Below the pieces are notes generated by a model. The model ran no database searches. It worked only from the letters and a program-made list of their open reading frames with translations, and had not been told where the DNA came from. A program made the position numbers and the translations under genes. DNA of 8,765 nucleotides from Ruminococcaceae bacterium UBA2806 (GTDB lineage Bacteria > Bacillota > Clostridia > Oscillospirales > Acutalibacteraceae), in assembly GCA_002351795.1 (NCBI GenBank), contig DEHG01000064.1:295-9059 (forward strand), in the 5' to 3' direction. This document shows, one piece after another, positions 1 to 6,648 of the stretch; the stretch's first letter is position 1, and every line of letters begins with the position of its first letter.

Positions 1-347
1 TGGATCGGTGATATTGCATTTATTACAGCCTTTTCATCAAGATGCTTCGGCAAGGGAAGCTGACAAAGTATACCGCTGATATCCTTCCTGTTATTAAGCT
101 CATCAATAAGAGTCAATAACTCCTGCTGCGTTGTCTCAGCCGGAAGCGCATATTCCTCCGATACAAAACCAACATCTGCACATGCCTTTTTCTTATTATT
201 TACATACACCCTTGAAGCCGGGTCATCTCCTACTATTATGACAGCAAGCCCGGGAATGATTCCTTTTGCCTTCAACTGTTCACATTCATTTCTTACCTGC
301 GCTCTTACAAGTGCGGATACTTCCTTTCCGCTTATGATCTTTGCCAT
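1..347 (-). CDS. folD: FolD, methylenetetrahydrofolate dehydrogenase/cyclohydrolase (N-terminal part)
   Basis: This is the first 115 codons of FolD; the rest lies beyond base 1. FolD is a cytosolic bifunctional enzyme that oxidises 5,10-methylene-THF to 5,10-methenyl-THF using NAD(P)+ and hydrolyses it to 10-formyl-THF, supplying one-carbon units. The visible N-terminal catalytic domain opens MAKIISGKEV and carries PGLAVIIVGDDPAS (residues 32-45), the family YxxxK motif (Y48, K52; K52 is the expected catalytic lysine), and the substrate-site QLPLP (96-100), which is followed by K-H-L-D. The spacing matches E. coli FolD closely. The ATG at 347 is preceded by TGAGGAG, so the Shine-Dalgarno overlaps the stop codon of the upstream gene with only 13 bases between the genes, which indicates co-transcription and probably coupled translation. 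The NAD(P)-binding domain cannot be judged because it is outside the window. Confidence 0.96.
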   Translation of the reverse strand, partial: MAKIISGKEVSALVRAQVRNECEQLKAKGIIPGLAVIIVGDDPASRVYVNNKKKACADVGFVSEEYALPAETTQQELLTLIDELNNRKDISGILCQLPLPKHLDEKAVINAISPI

Positions 348-360
348 AAATCACATCTCC

Positions 361-975
361 TCAGTATTTTATTCTTACCATATGTTTACCGCTTTTTGTA
401 TTATAAATTATCAATCTGCCGTTTTTACATTCCTTGAATCTCCTGATACCCGCAATAATAAACGGTACCCCTATAAGACATATCACAAAAAGAATATACA
501 GCGGCTGTCTTGTCTGATATTCGATCTGGGCATGGTCGGGGTCTGCGCTGTCTACATAGACAAGAACTTCCTTCCCTTTATCTTCACTGCTGCCATTCAA
601 AGACAATATATTCGCCATATCTGAGCTTATCGTCTCATTTTTCTTAAAGGTTTTATCATCGAATCTGTACTGGTAGCTGACATCAAACAGGGAGCTTTTA
701 TCCCCGCTCTGTTTCTTTGCTTCCATTACAATACCGCTTATTGTTTCCGCATTTTCAAAAAATGACTTTTCACTGATTACAGATAAAGCCGAAATGCAAA
801 ATCCTATTATTCCTGCCGCCACAAAAAACAAGCCTATTGCACCCAGAACGATAAGTATATTCAGCCCGTCTTTCAGATCGGATACCCTCGCATCCGGGTC
901 TTTTTTCCGGTAACGTGCAAGCATTTTTTCCGTCCTGACTTTTTTTGCAGCGGAATCATCAGAATCTTTCTTCAT
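361..975 (-). CDS. Two-TM membrane protein, DUF3592-like
   Basis: A 204-residue protein of unknown function. The N-terminal 35 residues are highly charged and probably cytoplasmic. A long hydrophobic segment (about 38-66) and a second one (about 158-177) flank a soluble middle region, and a short basic tail follows (R178, R179, K181, K184). The middle region has a strand-rich pattern: a V-M-E-A segment, then V-S-Y-Q-Y-R-F-D-D, then V-L-V-Y-V-D-S-A-D-P (137-146). This resembles the DUF3592 type of extracytoplasmic domain between two helices, with a V-Y-[VY]-[DN]-P-x-[DN]-P-like end. That assignment rests on pattern only. The ATG overlaps the stop of lgt by four bases (ATGA, 972-975) and has AGGAGG eight bases upstream, so translation is probably coupled to lgt. 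Nothing in the sequence shows a link to lipoprotein modification beyond position in the operon. Confidence 0.85.
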   Translation of the reverse strand: MKKDSDDSAAKKVRTEKMLARYRKKDPDARVSDLKDGLNILIVLGAIGLFFVAAGIIGFCISALSVISEKSFFENAETISGIVMEAKKQSGDKSSLFDVSYQYRFDDKTFKKNETISSDMANILSLNGSSEDKGKEVLVYVDSADPDHAQIEYQTRQPLYILFVICLIGVPFIIAGIRRFKECKNGRLIIYNTKSGKHMVRIKY

Positions 976-1919
976 GAGTCTTCCTCCTGTTTGCCGTCCG
1001 TCTCGGCGGATACTTCAACATCCTTCTTTTCTTCTGTTTTGCTGCTGTTGTCATTGACTTCAACTGCGTTTTCTTCATCCTTACCTGAATTATATCCTAT
1101 CACAAATACAGGATAGTTATTTGCTTTTTTCAGACCAATTATCAGCAGTACTGTTCCGACAACGACCAGTATTGCAGACAGTATCTGAGATACTCTCAGA
1201 CCAAGGAAAGGCGTCATAAGACTGTCTGTTCTCAGCCCCTCAACTATCATTCTTTCAGAACCATACCAGATCAGATAAAGCAAAAACATCTGTCCGTAAA
1301 ATTTTCTCCATTTATGGCTCAGAAACAACAAAAGAAAAAATCCAATAATGCACCATAAGGATTCATACAAAAAACACGGATGAACAGCGATACCCTGCGT
1401 ATTTTCACTTACCATTCCCCATGGAAGATCAGTTGGTGTGCCGAAAGCCTCCTGATTTATGAAATTGCCCCAGCGGCCGAGTCCCTGACCGATAAGAAAG
1501 CCTATTGCGCCGATATCAAGCATAGCAGGGATATTCACCTTTACTATCCTTGCCGCAACACAGGCAGCGCCCATTGCTCCGATGATACCTCCGTAAATGG
1601 CAAGTCCGCCGCTGTGAATATCGAATATACTTGCAAGATTATCCTTATAATTATCCCATGAGAAGATCACGAAATACAGCCTTGCGCCTATTATGCCGAA
1701 AATCAGACCCGCAAGCACACAGTCAATAAATGGCTCCTGCTTTATCTCATATCTTTTCAGGCTTTTCATTGCATATATGAACGCCAAAAGAAATCCTACC
1801 GCAATTATAACGCCGTACCAGTATATGCTGAAGCCTCCGACTGTTACAGCTACCCTGTTTACCTCAATATTCTCTATTCCGAGTCCCGGAAAGCTGACGT
1901 GATAAACGTCCTGCCCCAT
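972..1919 (-). CDS. lgt: Lgt, prolipoprotein diacylglyceryl transferase
   Basis: Lgt is an integral membrane enzyme that moves the diacylglyceryl group of phosphatidylglycerol onto the lipobox cysteine of prolipoproteins, the first step of lipoprotein maturation. With the start used here it has 315 residues and about seven hydrophobic segments. The family signature G-R-W-G-N-F-I-N-Q-E-A-F-G spans 148-160, giving the conserved R149, N152 and E157. Other marks are S-I-Y-W-Y-G (31-36), G-A-R (78-80), H180-P181 with L-Y-E (184-186), and R223/E227 in S-E-R-M-I-V-E, matching the essential Arg/Glu pair of E. coli Lgt. The position of E. coli His103 is Tyr109 here. Residues about 277-315 are a hydrophilic acidic/lysine tail outside the enzyme core. 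An upstream TTG at 1949 is rejected: AAAGGAG lies 7 bases before the ATG at 1919 and only 1 base before the ATG at 1925. The gene begins 2 bases after the M16 stop. Confidence 0.97.
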   Translation of the reverse strand: MGQDVYHVSFPGLGIENIEVNRVAVTVGGFSIYWYGVIIAVGFLLAFIYAMKSLKRYEIKQEPFIDCVLAGLIFGIIGARLYFVIFSWDNYKDNLASIFDIHSGGLAIYGGIIGAMGAACVAARIVKVNIPAMLDIGAIGFLIGQGLGRWGNFINQEAFGTPTDLPWGMVSENTQGIAVHPCFLYESLWCIIGFFLLLFLSHKWRKFYGQMFLLYLIWYGSERMIVEGLRTDSLMTPFLGLRVSQILSAILVVVGTVLLIIGLKKANNYPVFVIGYNSGKDEENAVEVNDNSSKTEEKKDVEVSAETDGKQEEDS

Positions 1920-1921
1920 CT

Positions 1922-3190
1922 TCATTCTCCTTTCACAACGGAAAGGCAACAGTTATCAGCATCAAGCTGGCTTTCCAGTCTCTTATTAACATCTTCAAGC
2001 GTCATCTCAGCAATATCTTCAACAGCCTCGTATAATTCTCGTCCAGTAAATTCTCCGCTGATAAGTTCTCCCGCTATTGCCTGCTTGCTGTCAAAGGCAG
2101 AAATTGTTTTTCCGTATACAACTTTTTTGGCAATTTCAAAATCCTCTCTGCTGATACCTGTTTTATGAAGCTTTCTTACAGCATCATTTATCATTTCAGC
2201 GGCAGACTGCGGCTTTCTTGTTTCACCCGACATAATAACGCAGCGATATCCAAGACCTTCAAAATATTCATAGCCAAAGCTTGAATTGATAAGCTTTTCA
2301 TCAAGCAGTTTACGGTAAAGCGCCGAGCCTTCGCCGATAAATGCATTCATCAGCACACTTGTGCAGAGCATTTCTTTATTTGTTGCATATCTGCCCATGC
2401 TGTCCTCCTTGAAGCCAAGCTCAAACATCGGTACTGCAACAGGCATTATCTGCTCTGTATAGCTCTTTACAACATTATACGGCTCATCAGGGATTATAAG
2501 TTCTGTTTTAACAGGGGCGCTCGGCTTTATTGTACTTTCAACTATTTTCAGTACCTCATCGGGATCTGCTCCGCCCACAACCGTCAGAACCATATTGTGA
2601 AGATTATAATAACTGTTATAACATTCATAAAGTATTCCGGGTGTGATCTCAGCAATTGTATCAACAGTTCCCGCTATATCAACATTTATCGGATGGACAT
2701 GATACAATCCCTGAAGAAGATTCATCATTACTCTCCAGTCGGGGCTGTCGTCATACATTTTTATTTCCTGTCCGATAATACCCTGTTCCTTTGCCACATT
2801 TTCTTCTGTAAAATACGGACTCTGAATAAGGTCTATAAGAATTTTCAGCGATTCACTGAACTGATCGGTACAGCTGAACAGGTAACAGGTCATATCAAAG
2901 CTGGTATATGCATTTGCCGATGCTCCTGTTTTTGCATATTTCTGAAATGCGGGACCGTCCTCACTCTCAAAAAGCTTATGTTCAAGATAATGCGCCGTCC
3001 CGTCAGGAACCCTGACTTCCTTACCGTTGAACCTGAAATTTGAATAGATAGAGCCGAATTTTGTTCCCATACTTGCATAAATGGAATTAAAACCCTTTTT
3101 GGGATATACAAGTATCGTAAGTCCCGAAGGATGCTCCATACGGAAATAATGCTCACCGATGCGTTTATTCTCTATTTTTGTATAATTCAT
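1922..3190 (-). CDS. M16 family zinc metallopeptidase, YmfH-like (catalytic member)
   Basis: A 422-residue pitrilysin-type (M16) peptidase made of two homologous halves. The inverted zinc motif H-x-x-E-H is present as H67-Y-L-E70-H71, where the histidines bind zinc and Glu70 is the general base. The third zinc ligand is probably Glu142, in G-Q-E-I-K-M-Y-D-D, which starts the family block up to D-S-P-D-W-R (148-153). The C-terminal half has A-L-Y-R-K-L-L-D-E-K-L-I (290-301) followed by S-F-G-Y, the M16 Arg/Tyr substrate-clamp region. No signal peptide or TM segment is seen, so it is probably cytoplasmic. Length and order after a non-catalytic M16 gene match the B. subtilis ymfF-ymfH pair, which some databases describe as EF-P-modification associated; the true substrate is unknown to me. 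The only canonical in-frame start is the ATG at 3190, whose Shine-Dalgarno is unusually distant (see 3191-3224). The stop overlaps the ribosome binding region of lgt. Confidence 0.93.
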   Translation of the reverse strand: MNYTKIENKRIGEHYFRMEHPSGLTILVYPKKGFNSIYASMGTKFGSIYSNFRFNGKEVRVPDGTAHYLEHKLFESEDGPAFQKYAKTGASANAYTSFDMTCYLFSCTDQFSESLKILIDLIQSPYFTEENVAKEQGIIGQEIKMYDDSPDWRVMMNLLQGLYHVHPINVDIAGTVDTIAEITPGILYECYNSYYNLHNMVLTVVGGADPDEVLKIVESTIKPSAPVKTELIIPDEPYNVVKSYTEQIMPVAVPMFELGFKEDSMGRYATNKEMLCTSVLMNAFIGEGSALYRKLLDEKLINSSFGYEYFEGLGYRCVIMSGETRKPQSAAEMINDAVRKLHKTGISREDFEIAKKVVYGKTISAFDSKQAIAGELISGEFTGRELYEAVEDIAEMTLEDVNKRLESQLDADNCCLSVVKGE

Positions 3191-3224
3191 AGCAAACGCC
3201 GTCTTATTACGGCGGGTACACCTC
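3191..3224 (-). promoter_or_regulatory. Distant Shine-Dalgarno with intervening hairpin before the YmfH-like gene
   Basis: The 44-base spacer between the two M16 genes has no ribosome binding site near the ATG at 3190. The best match is GAGGTG at 3219-3224, 28 bases upstream, which is too far for direct use. Between them lies a GC-rich hairpin, CGCCGT/ACGGCG with a six-base AATAAG loop (3197-3214). Folding removes 18 bases and leaves 10 between GAGGTG and ATG, a workable spacing. The in-frame codons between the upstream stop and this ATG contain no ATG, GTG or TTG. That the hairpin delivers the Shine-Dalgarno is an inference from this geometry. Confidence 0.6.
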
Positions 3225-3234
3225 TTTCCCTTTA

Positions 3235-4494
3235 TTATTCTTTACCCTTTAATGTAAATACAGTGTCAAGCTTTACTTCATTTGCAAGTTCAACTATCCG
3301 CTCACAGGTAATTTTGTCAACAGCCGCCGCTGCCTCAGCAGGTGAAAGCTGATCCTCTTTTAAAGTTCCGCCCACATAATAAGTCTGCATTGCGGCAAGA
3401 CTGTCAAGAGATGATAAAAGTGAGTTCTTGACTGCAAGCTTTGCACTATCTATTTCATCATCCGTAATATCACCTTTTTGAAGCAGTTCAAGCTGTTTCA
3501 TTATGCTTTCCTCTGTCTTTTCGATGTTTTCTGTTTCAACACCGCTGTCAATATACATCAGTCCCTTATTATTATCAACTCTGCTGACGCAGTAATAACA
3601 CAGACTTTCCTTTTCCCTTACATTCAGAAACAGCTTTGAAGTGGGAGTTCCGCCAAGAACAATAGACATAAGAGAATTTGCAAGACAGTCCTCATCACGG
3701 CGGAAATATGCACTTCTGAATCCCATAACGAGCTTAGCCTGAGAAAGTTCCTCGCTTTCAGATACCCTTTTTACATTTTCAGGCACCTTGCTCACAACAG
3801 GAATCTTTTCAATAGTTCTCGGTGAATTGCCAAAGTACTTTCTGAAACCTGAAAGAGCTTTTTCGGGATCGCTGCTTCCAAGCATTGTAAGCTCCACTCT
3901 TGCGCTGTCAAGAAGCTGCTTCCATGCTGCATAAACATCCTCGTTTTTAAGCTTTTCAACATCCTCCCTGCTGCCGTAACGACCTATCGCATAGTTTTCA
4001 CCTTCACACATTATTTCCGTGCATTTTTTTATTGCATAAAGACGCTTATCATTGTATTCGGAATCAATTATTTCAAGCAGCTGCCGTCTTTCCTGCTCGA
4101 TATCCTCATCACAGAACAATCCGTTTTCAACATTCGGTTCAAAAAGAATATTGCACAGCAGCTCTGCGATCTCAGAAGAAACACTTTCCGGCACATATTT
4201 ATCATCTATCCCTGATGCAGAAATCGTTATCGCCTGATAATCCCCGATTTGTCTGAACGATGGATACAGTGACGCACCATAAAGACTATTCAGCTTTCTG
4301 CTGAGCGCAGTAAAATCAGGATATTTTTTACATGATCTGGTCAGTACACATGAAAGCAGGGCATTGGCTGCCGCTGCTTTTTTTGCAATAGGTGTGATCA
4401 AAGCAGCACCCATTCTTCCGATCTTGAAACGATCATCCGATATGCTGCTGAAAGCAACACCATCACATATGTTTATGCGTATAAAATCCGACAT
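3235..4494 (-). CDS. M16 family peptidase homolog, YmfF-like (non-catalytic partner)
   Basis: A 419-residue M16-fold protein without the H-x-x-E-H zinc motif. Around residues 46-60, where the motif would fall, the sequence reads L-L-S-C-V-L-T-R-S-C-K-K-Y-P-D, so it cannot bind the catalytic zinc in the usual way. The C-terminal half keeps G-G-T-P-T-S-K-L-F-L-N-V-R-E-K (281-295) followed by S-L-C-Y-Y (297-301), the conserved M16 Arg/Tyr block (R293, Y300) used to hold substrate. In two-chain M16 enzymes one subunit has the zinc site and the other the Arg/Tyr clamp, so this protein most likely pairs with the downstream YmfH-like subunit; the heterodimer is inferred. No export signal is seen. 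The ATG at 4494 has GGAG eight bases upstream. It is the first gene of the left operon, about 33 bases downstream of its likely transcription start. Confidence 0.92.
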   Translation of the reverse strand: MSDFIRINICDGVAFSSISDDRFKIGRMGAALITPIAKKAAAANALLSCVLTRSCKKYPDFTALSRKLNSLYGASLYPSFRQIGDYQAITISASGIDDKYVPESVSSEIAELLCNILFEPNVENGLFCDEDIEQERRQLLEIIDSEYNDKRLYAIKKCTEIMCEGENYAIGRYGSREDVEKLKNEDVYAAWKQLLDSARVELTMLGSSDPEKALSGFRKYFGNSPRTIEKIPVVSKVPENVKRVSESEELSQAKLVMGFRSAYFRRDEDCLANSLMSIVLGGTPTSKLFLNVREKESLCYYCVSRVDNNKGLMYIDSGVETENIEKTEESIMKQLELLQKGDITDDEIDSAKLAVKNSLLSSLDSLAAMQTYYVGGTLKEDQLSPAEAAAAVDKITCERIVELANEVKLDTVFTLKGKE

Positions 4495-4533
4495 TTCATC
4501 AGCTCCATTCTTTTATAATCAATCAATAACTAT

Positions 4534-4542
4534 ATTATAACA
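4534..4542 (-). promoter_or_regulatory. Extended -10 promoter for the M16-lgt-folD operon
   Basis: On the minus strand the sequence reads TGTTATAAT, a perfect TGnTATAAT extended -10 box. The region 17 bases further up (TTTTAT, 4557-4562) is a poor -35, as is usual for extended -10 promoters. It lies just after the terminator at 4572-4609 and 40 bases before the ATG at 4494, so it fits as the start of the left operon. Confidence 0.7.
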
Positions 4543-4571
4543 CAATCAGCTCAAATATAAAAGCTATTATA

Positions 4572-4609
4572 TAAAAAAAGACAGCCGCAGAAAATCTATC
4601 CCGCAGCTG
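4572..4609 (-). terminator. Rho-independent terminator after the coiled-coil gene
   Basis: On the minus strand a nine-pair stem, CAGCTGCGG / CTGCGGCTG (two G-U pairs), encloses the loop GATAGATTTT and is followed at once by TCTTTTTTTA. The stem is 4582-4609 and the T run 4573-4579. It lies 42 bases past the stop of the coiled-coil gene and upstream of the promoter of the next operon, so it separates the two transcription units. It could also end read-through from the FHA-SEDS/PBP genes, since no terminator is visible after the PBP gene. Confidence 0.85.
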
Positions 4610-4651
4610 ACCATATTATTTTGTTTTTCCGCTTTATTATTTCTTTACGGG

Positions 4652-5113
4652 TCATGCGCCGGCTGCCATAAACGGCACACCGATAACATCACCGGCTTTT
4701 TCAGCCCATGATACCAATTCATTGCACACTTCTCTTGTGATCTGCGTATTTTCCTTGATCTCATCAATATCTTTCTGCATACCTGACATTTTCCTGTTCA
4801 TTACACTGATCTCTTGTTTTACGCTGACCATATCCTGTTTCAGTGAAGAAACATCGTTTTCAAGTCCGGCAACCCTGCTTTCAAGTCCGGCAACCCTGCT
4901 TTCAAGTCCGGCAACCCTGCTTTCAAGTCCGGCAACCCTGCTTTCAAGTCGGTCAACCTTACTTTCAAGTCCGGCAACCCTGCTTTCAAGTCGGTCAACC
5001 TTTTTTTCAAGCACGTCAAACTTCTGCTTGAGTACCGATACATCTTCTTTTATAGGTTCAACTTCTTCCCTCACTACCAGGCGTATCGCCTGCAAAAGCT
5101 CCTGATCTGTCAT
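4652..5113 (-). CDS. Small coiled-coil repeat protein, function unknown
   Basis: A 153-residue, hydrophilic, almost entirely helical protein that I do not recognise as a characterised family. Its N terminus, M-T-D-Q-E-L-L-Q-A-I-R followed by V-V-R-E-E-V-E-P-I-K, resembles small clostridial coiled-coil proteins. Residues about 30-85 are successive heptads: K-V-D-R-L-E-S alternates with R-V-A-G-L-E-S, then R-V-A-G-L-E-S repeats, ending in R-V-A-G-L-E-N. Val and Leu sit three and four apart as in a and d positions, predicting a long parallel coiled coil. The heptads continue less regularly to about residue 120. The end (E-N-T-Q-I-T-R-E-V through V-P-F-M-A-A-G-A) is not coiled coil. No signal peptide or TM segment. 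The start at 5113 is chosen because GAGGAAG lies just upstream; the TTG at 5143 and ATG at 5140 have no ribosome binding site. It has its own promoter and a terminator. Confidence 0.85.
   Translation of the reverse strand: MTDQELLQAIRLVVREEVEPIKEDVSVLKQKFDVLEKKVDRLESRVAGLESKVDRLESRVAGLESRVAGLESRVAGLESRVAGLENDVSSLKQDMVSVKQEISVMNRKMSGMQKDIDEIKENTQITREVCNELVSWAEKAGDVIGVPFMAAGA
4858..5025 (-). repeat. 21-bp tandem repeat array inside the coiled-coil gene
   Basis: There are eight consecutive 21-base units, each coding one heptad. Units at 4858, 4879, 4900, 4921 and 4963 are identical. Those at 4942 and 4984 share the variant GGTCAACCTT (plus strand), and the last (5005-5025) is degenerate. The A-B-A-B order at the 5' end of the gene, followed by a run of A units, looks like past duplication of 21- and 42-base blocks. 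Confidence 0.95.
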
Positions 5114-5201
5114 ACTTTTCACTTCCTCACAAATAAACATCAACTGCGGAAACCAATTATCCGAAAATCACTGACAAACGAAAAACCATTTCATTACATT
5201 T

Positions 5202-5230
5202 ATAATACCACATAAAAACAGATAAATCAA
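5202..5230 (-). promoter_or_regulatory. Promoter for the coiled-coil gene
   Basis: The minus strand reads TTGATT (5225-5230), a 17-base spacer, then TATTAT (5202-5207): four of six and five of six matches to the SigA-type consensus with ideal spacing. It sits in the 122-base gap just after the PBP stop, about 80 bases upstream of the ATG at 5113. No terminator is seen between the PBP gene and this promoter, so the gene may be transcribed both alone and by read-through. Confidence 0.6.
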
Positions 5231-5235
5231 CATTT

Positions 5236-6621
5236 TTATCCTCTTACAGATTTAACTGCCTGCTGTAATATTGAAGCCGCAACCGGCACTGCCGCTCTGT
5301 AACCGGAATCACCATGCTCCACAATTACTGCAAACGCAAACGGACAATCTTCATCCAAAGAAAACCCGGTCACCCATGCATGGGCATCCCCGCCGTAATC
5401 GCTCACCTCAGCCGTGCCCGTCTTTGCACAGATTTTAAGATCTGTCCCGAAGCTCCAGTCTCCATAATTTGCCTCAACACAATATCTCATCATATCCGAC
5501 AGCCTCGAAGCAATTTCCTTGCTCATCATAGGCTTTGCTTTCGATGTAGTACGATCGGGCGCCGGCATTCCAAACTCTCCCGATATATTCTTAACGAAAA
5601 ACGGCTTTACGGGAATACCCTCCGATGCAATAGCTGCGGATCTTATTGCCATATTTATCGGCGTTTCCAGAACCTTATACTGTCCTACGCCTGACCAGCC
5701 GAGATCGTTTTCGTTTGCCTTTGAAACATCATATGAGCTTTCAGCCGTTTGTATTCCGTCAAGCTCCCAGCTTTTATTAAAGCCCATTTGTTCCGCCTTA
5801 TCAGTCATTTGTTTTTTTCCTATATCTACCGCTAACTTTGCGAAAAATATATTACATGAGGTTTTCAATGCTTCTTTCAGATCAACATGACCGTTCACCT
5901 CATAGCAGGTAACAGGCTTTCCGCCTATCTCATCAGAACCGTAGCAGTCATATTCAAACGAATCAATATCATCTTTATATTCCAGAGCTGCTGCCGATGT
6001 AACAAGCTTGAAGGTTGATCCGGGAGGATATGCAGCCGAAAGAGAACGGTTCAGATATACTCCCTCATATGCATCATTTGTTTCAATATCCTCAGGTTTA
6101 TTCATCGGATCGTAAGTCGGCGTACTTGCAAGGCAGAGTGTTTCGCCTGTTTTATAGTTATACAGAACGGCTGCTCCCCTATATCCTCCAAGCGCCTCAT
6201 AAGCAGCCTTTTGTACCTTGCTGTCAATAGTAAGGGTAATAGTCTTGCTGCTTTTGAACCGATCAGGAAGTCCGAAGCCGAAAATCAGATTATATCCTGA
6301 CAGATCGCTGCGGTACACAGTCTGAATAGCAGTTGCATTATTCACGCTGCTGTCACCTATGACCGGCAAGCAGGCGCATCTTGTATTATAGTCCTCATTA
6401 TACTTTCTCTCTCCGTCTTCACTATATGCAAGAACAACACCGTTTCTGTCCGTTATGGTTCCGGAAAGCTCCACACTTTTATTATTCAGATGATCGTTTA
6501 TCGGTTTTGAAACCCATTCCGACGCATTTACATAAAGATTGAACACAAAATAAATAATACCTGCAAAAAAAGCCAATGTAAGCAGCAGTACGGGAAAAGC
6601 CCTTGTTCTTGTTTTTTTCAT
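5236..6621 (-). CDS. Class B penicillin-binding protein (PbpA/FtsI-type D,D-transpeptidase)
   Basis: A membrane-anchored transpeptidase that crosslinks peptidoglycan stems outside the membrane and is the target of beta-lactams. With the ATG at 6621 it has 461 residues: a basic cytoplasmic start (M-K-K-T-R-T-R), one TM helix (about 9-30), a short N-terminal module with G-T-I-T-D-R-N-G-V-V-L-A (55-66), then the transpeptidase domain from about 125. The three active-site motifs are intact: S202-T-F-K205 (nucleophile Ser202), S255-C-N257 and K400-T-G-T. The small size, with no large pedestal and no PASTA domains, matches actinobacterial PbpA-type enzymes more than clostridial PBP2 or SpoVD. It carries nine cysteines, including a C226/C239 pair before H-V-D-L. 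An upstream TTG at 6645 is rejected because AAAAGGAGG lies nine bases before the ATG at 6621. It follows the SEDS gene by 27 bases, so it is the likely partner of that polymerase. Confidence 0.95.
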   Translation of the reverse strand: MKKTRTRAFPVLLLTLAFFAGIIYFVFNLYVNASEWVSKPINDHLNNKSVELSGTITDRNGVVLAYSEDGERKYNEDYNTRCACLPVIGDSSVNNATAIQTVYRSDLSGYNLIFGFGLPDRFKSSKTITLTIDSKVQKAAYEALGGYRGAAVLYNYKTGETLCLASTPTYDPMNKPEDIETNDAYEGVYLNRSLSAAYPPGSTFKLVTSAAALEYKDDIDSFEYDCYGSDEIGGKPVTCYEVNGHVDLKEALKTSCNIFFAKLAVDIGKKQMTDKAEQMGFNKSWELDGIQTAESSYDVSKANENDLGWSGVGQYKVLETPINMAIRSAAIASEGIPVKPFFVKNISGEFGMPAPDRTTSKAKPMMSKEIASRLSDMMRYCVEANYGDWSFGTDLKICAKTGTAEVSDYGGDAHAWVTGFSLDEDCPFAFAVIVEHGDSGYRAAVPVAASILQQAVKSVRG

Positions 6622-6648
6622 AGATCCCGACCTCCTTTTCGGCAAAGA

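Noticed and set aside
238..624. 128-residue plus-strand open frame
   Set aside because: It runs antisense across the folD/DUF3592 boundary. Both minus-strand genes have good start sites, and this one has none.
1920..1949. N-terminal extension of lgt from TTG
   Set aside because: It would overlap the end of the M16 gene and lacks a ribosome binding site, whereas AAAGGAG is correctly placed for the ATG at 1919.
2597..3043. 148-residue plus-strand open frame opposite the YmfH-like gene
   Set aside because: It lies wholly antisense to a clear M16 gene, and its Cys/Ile-rich sequence resembles no family.
4858..5025. Possible CRISPR-like array
   Set aside because: The 21-base units are contiguous with no variable spacers, and they are coding heptads.
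4843..5105. Plus-strand open frames across the 21-bp repeats
   Set aside because: A 21-base repeat is open in many frames at once. These frames mirror the minus-strand heptads, lack ribosome binding sites and have no family resemblance.
5314..5890. Overlapping plus-strand frames opposite the PBP gene
   Set aside because: They are antisense to the transpeptidase domain with intact motifs, and have no ribosome binding site or family match.
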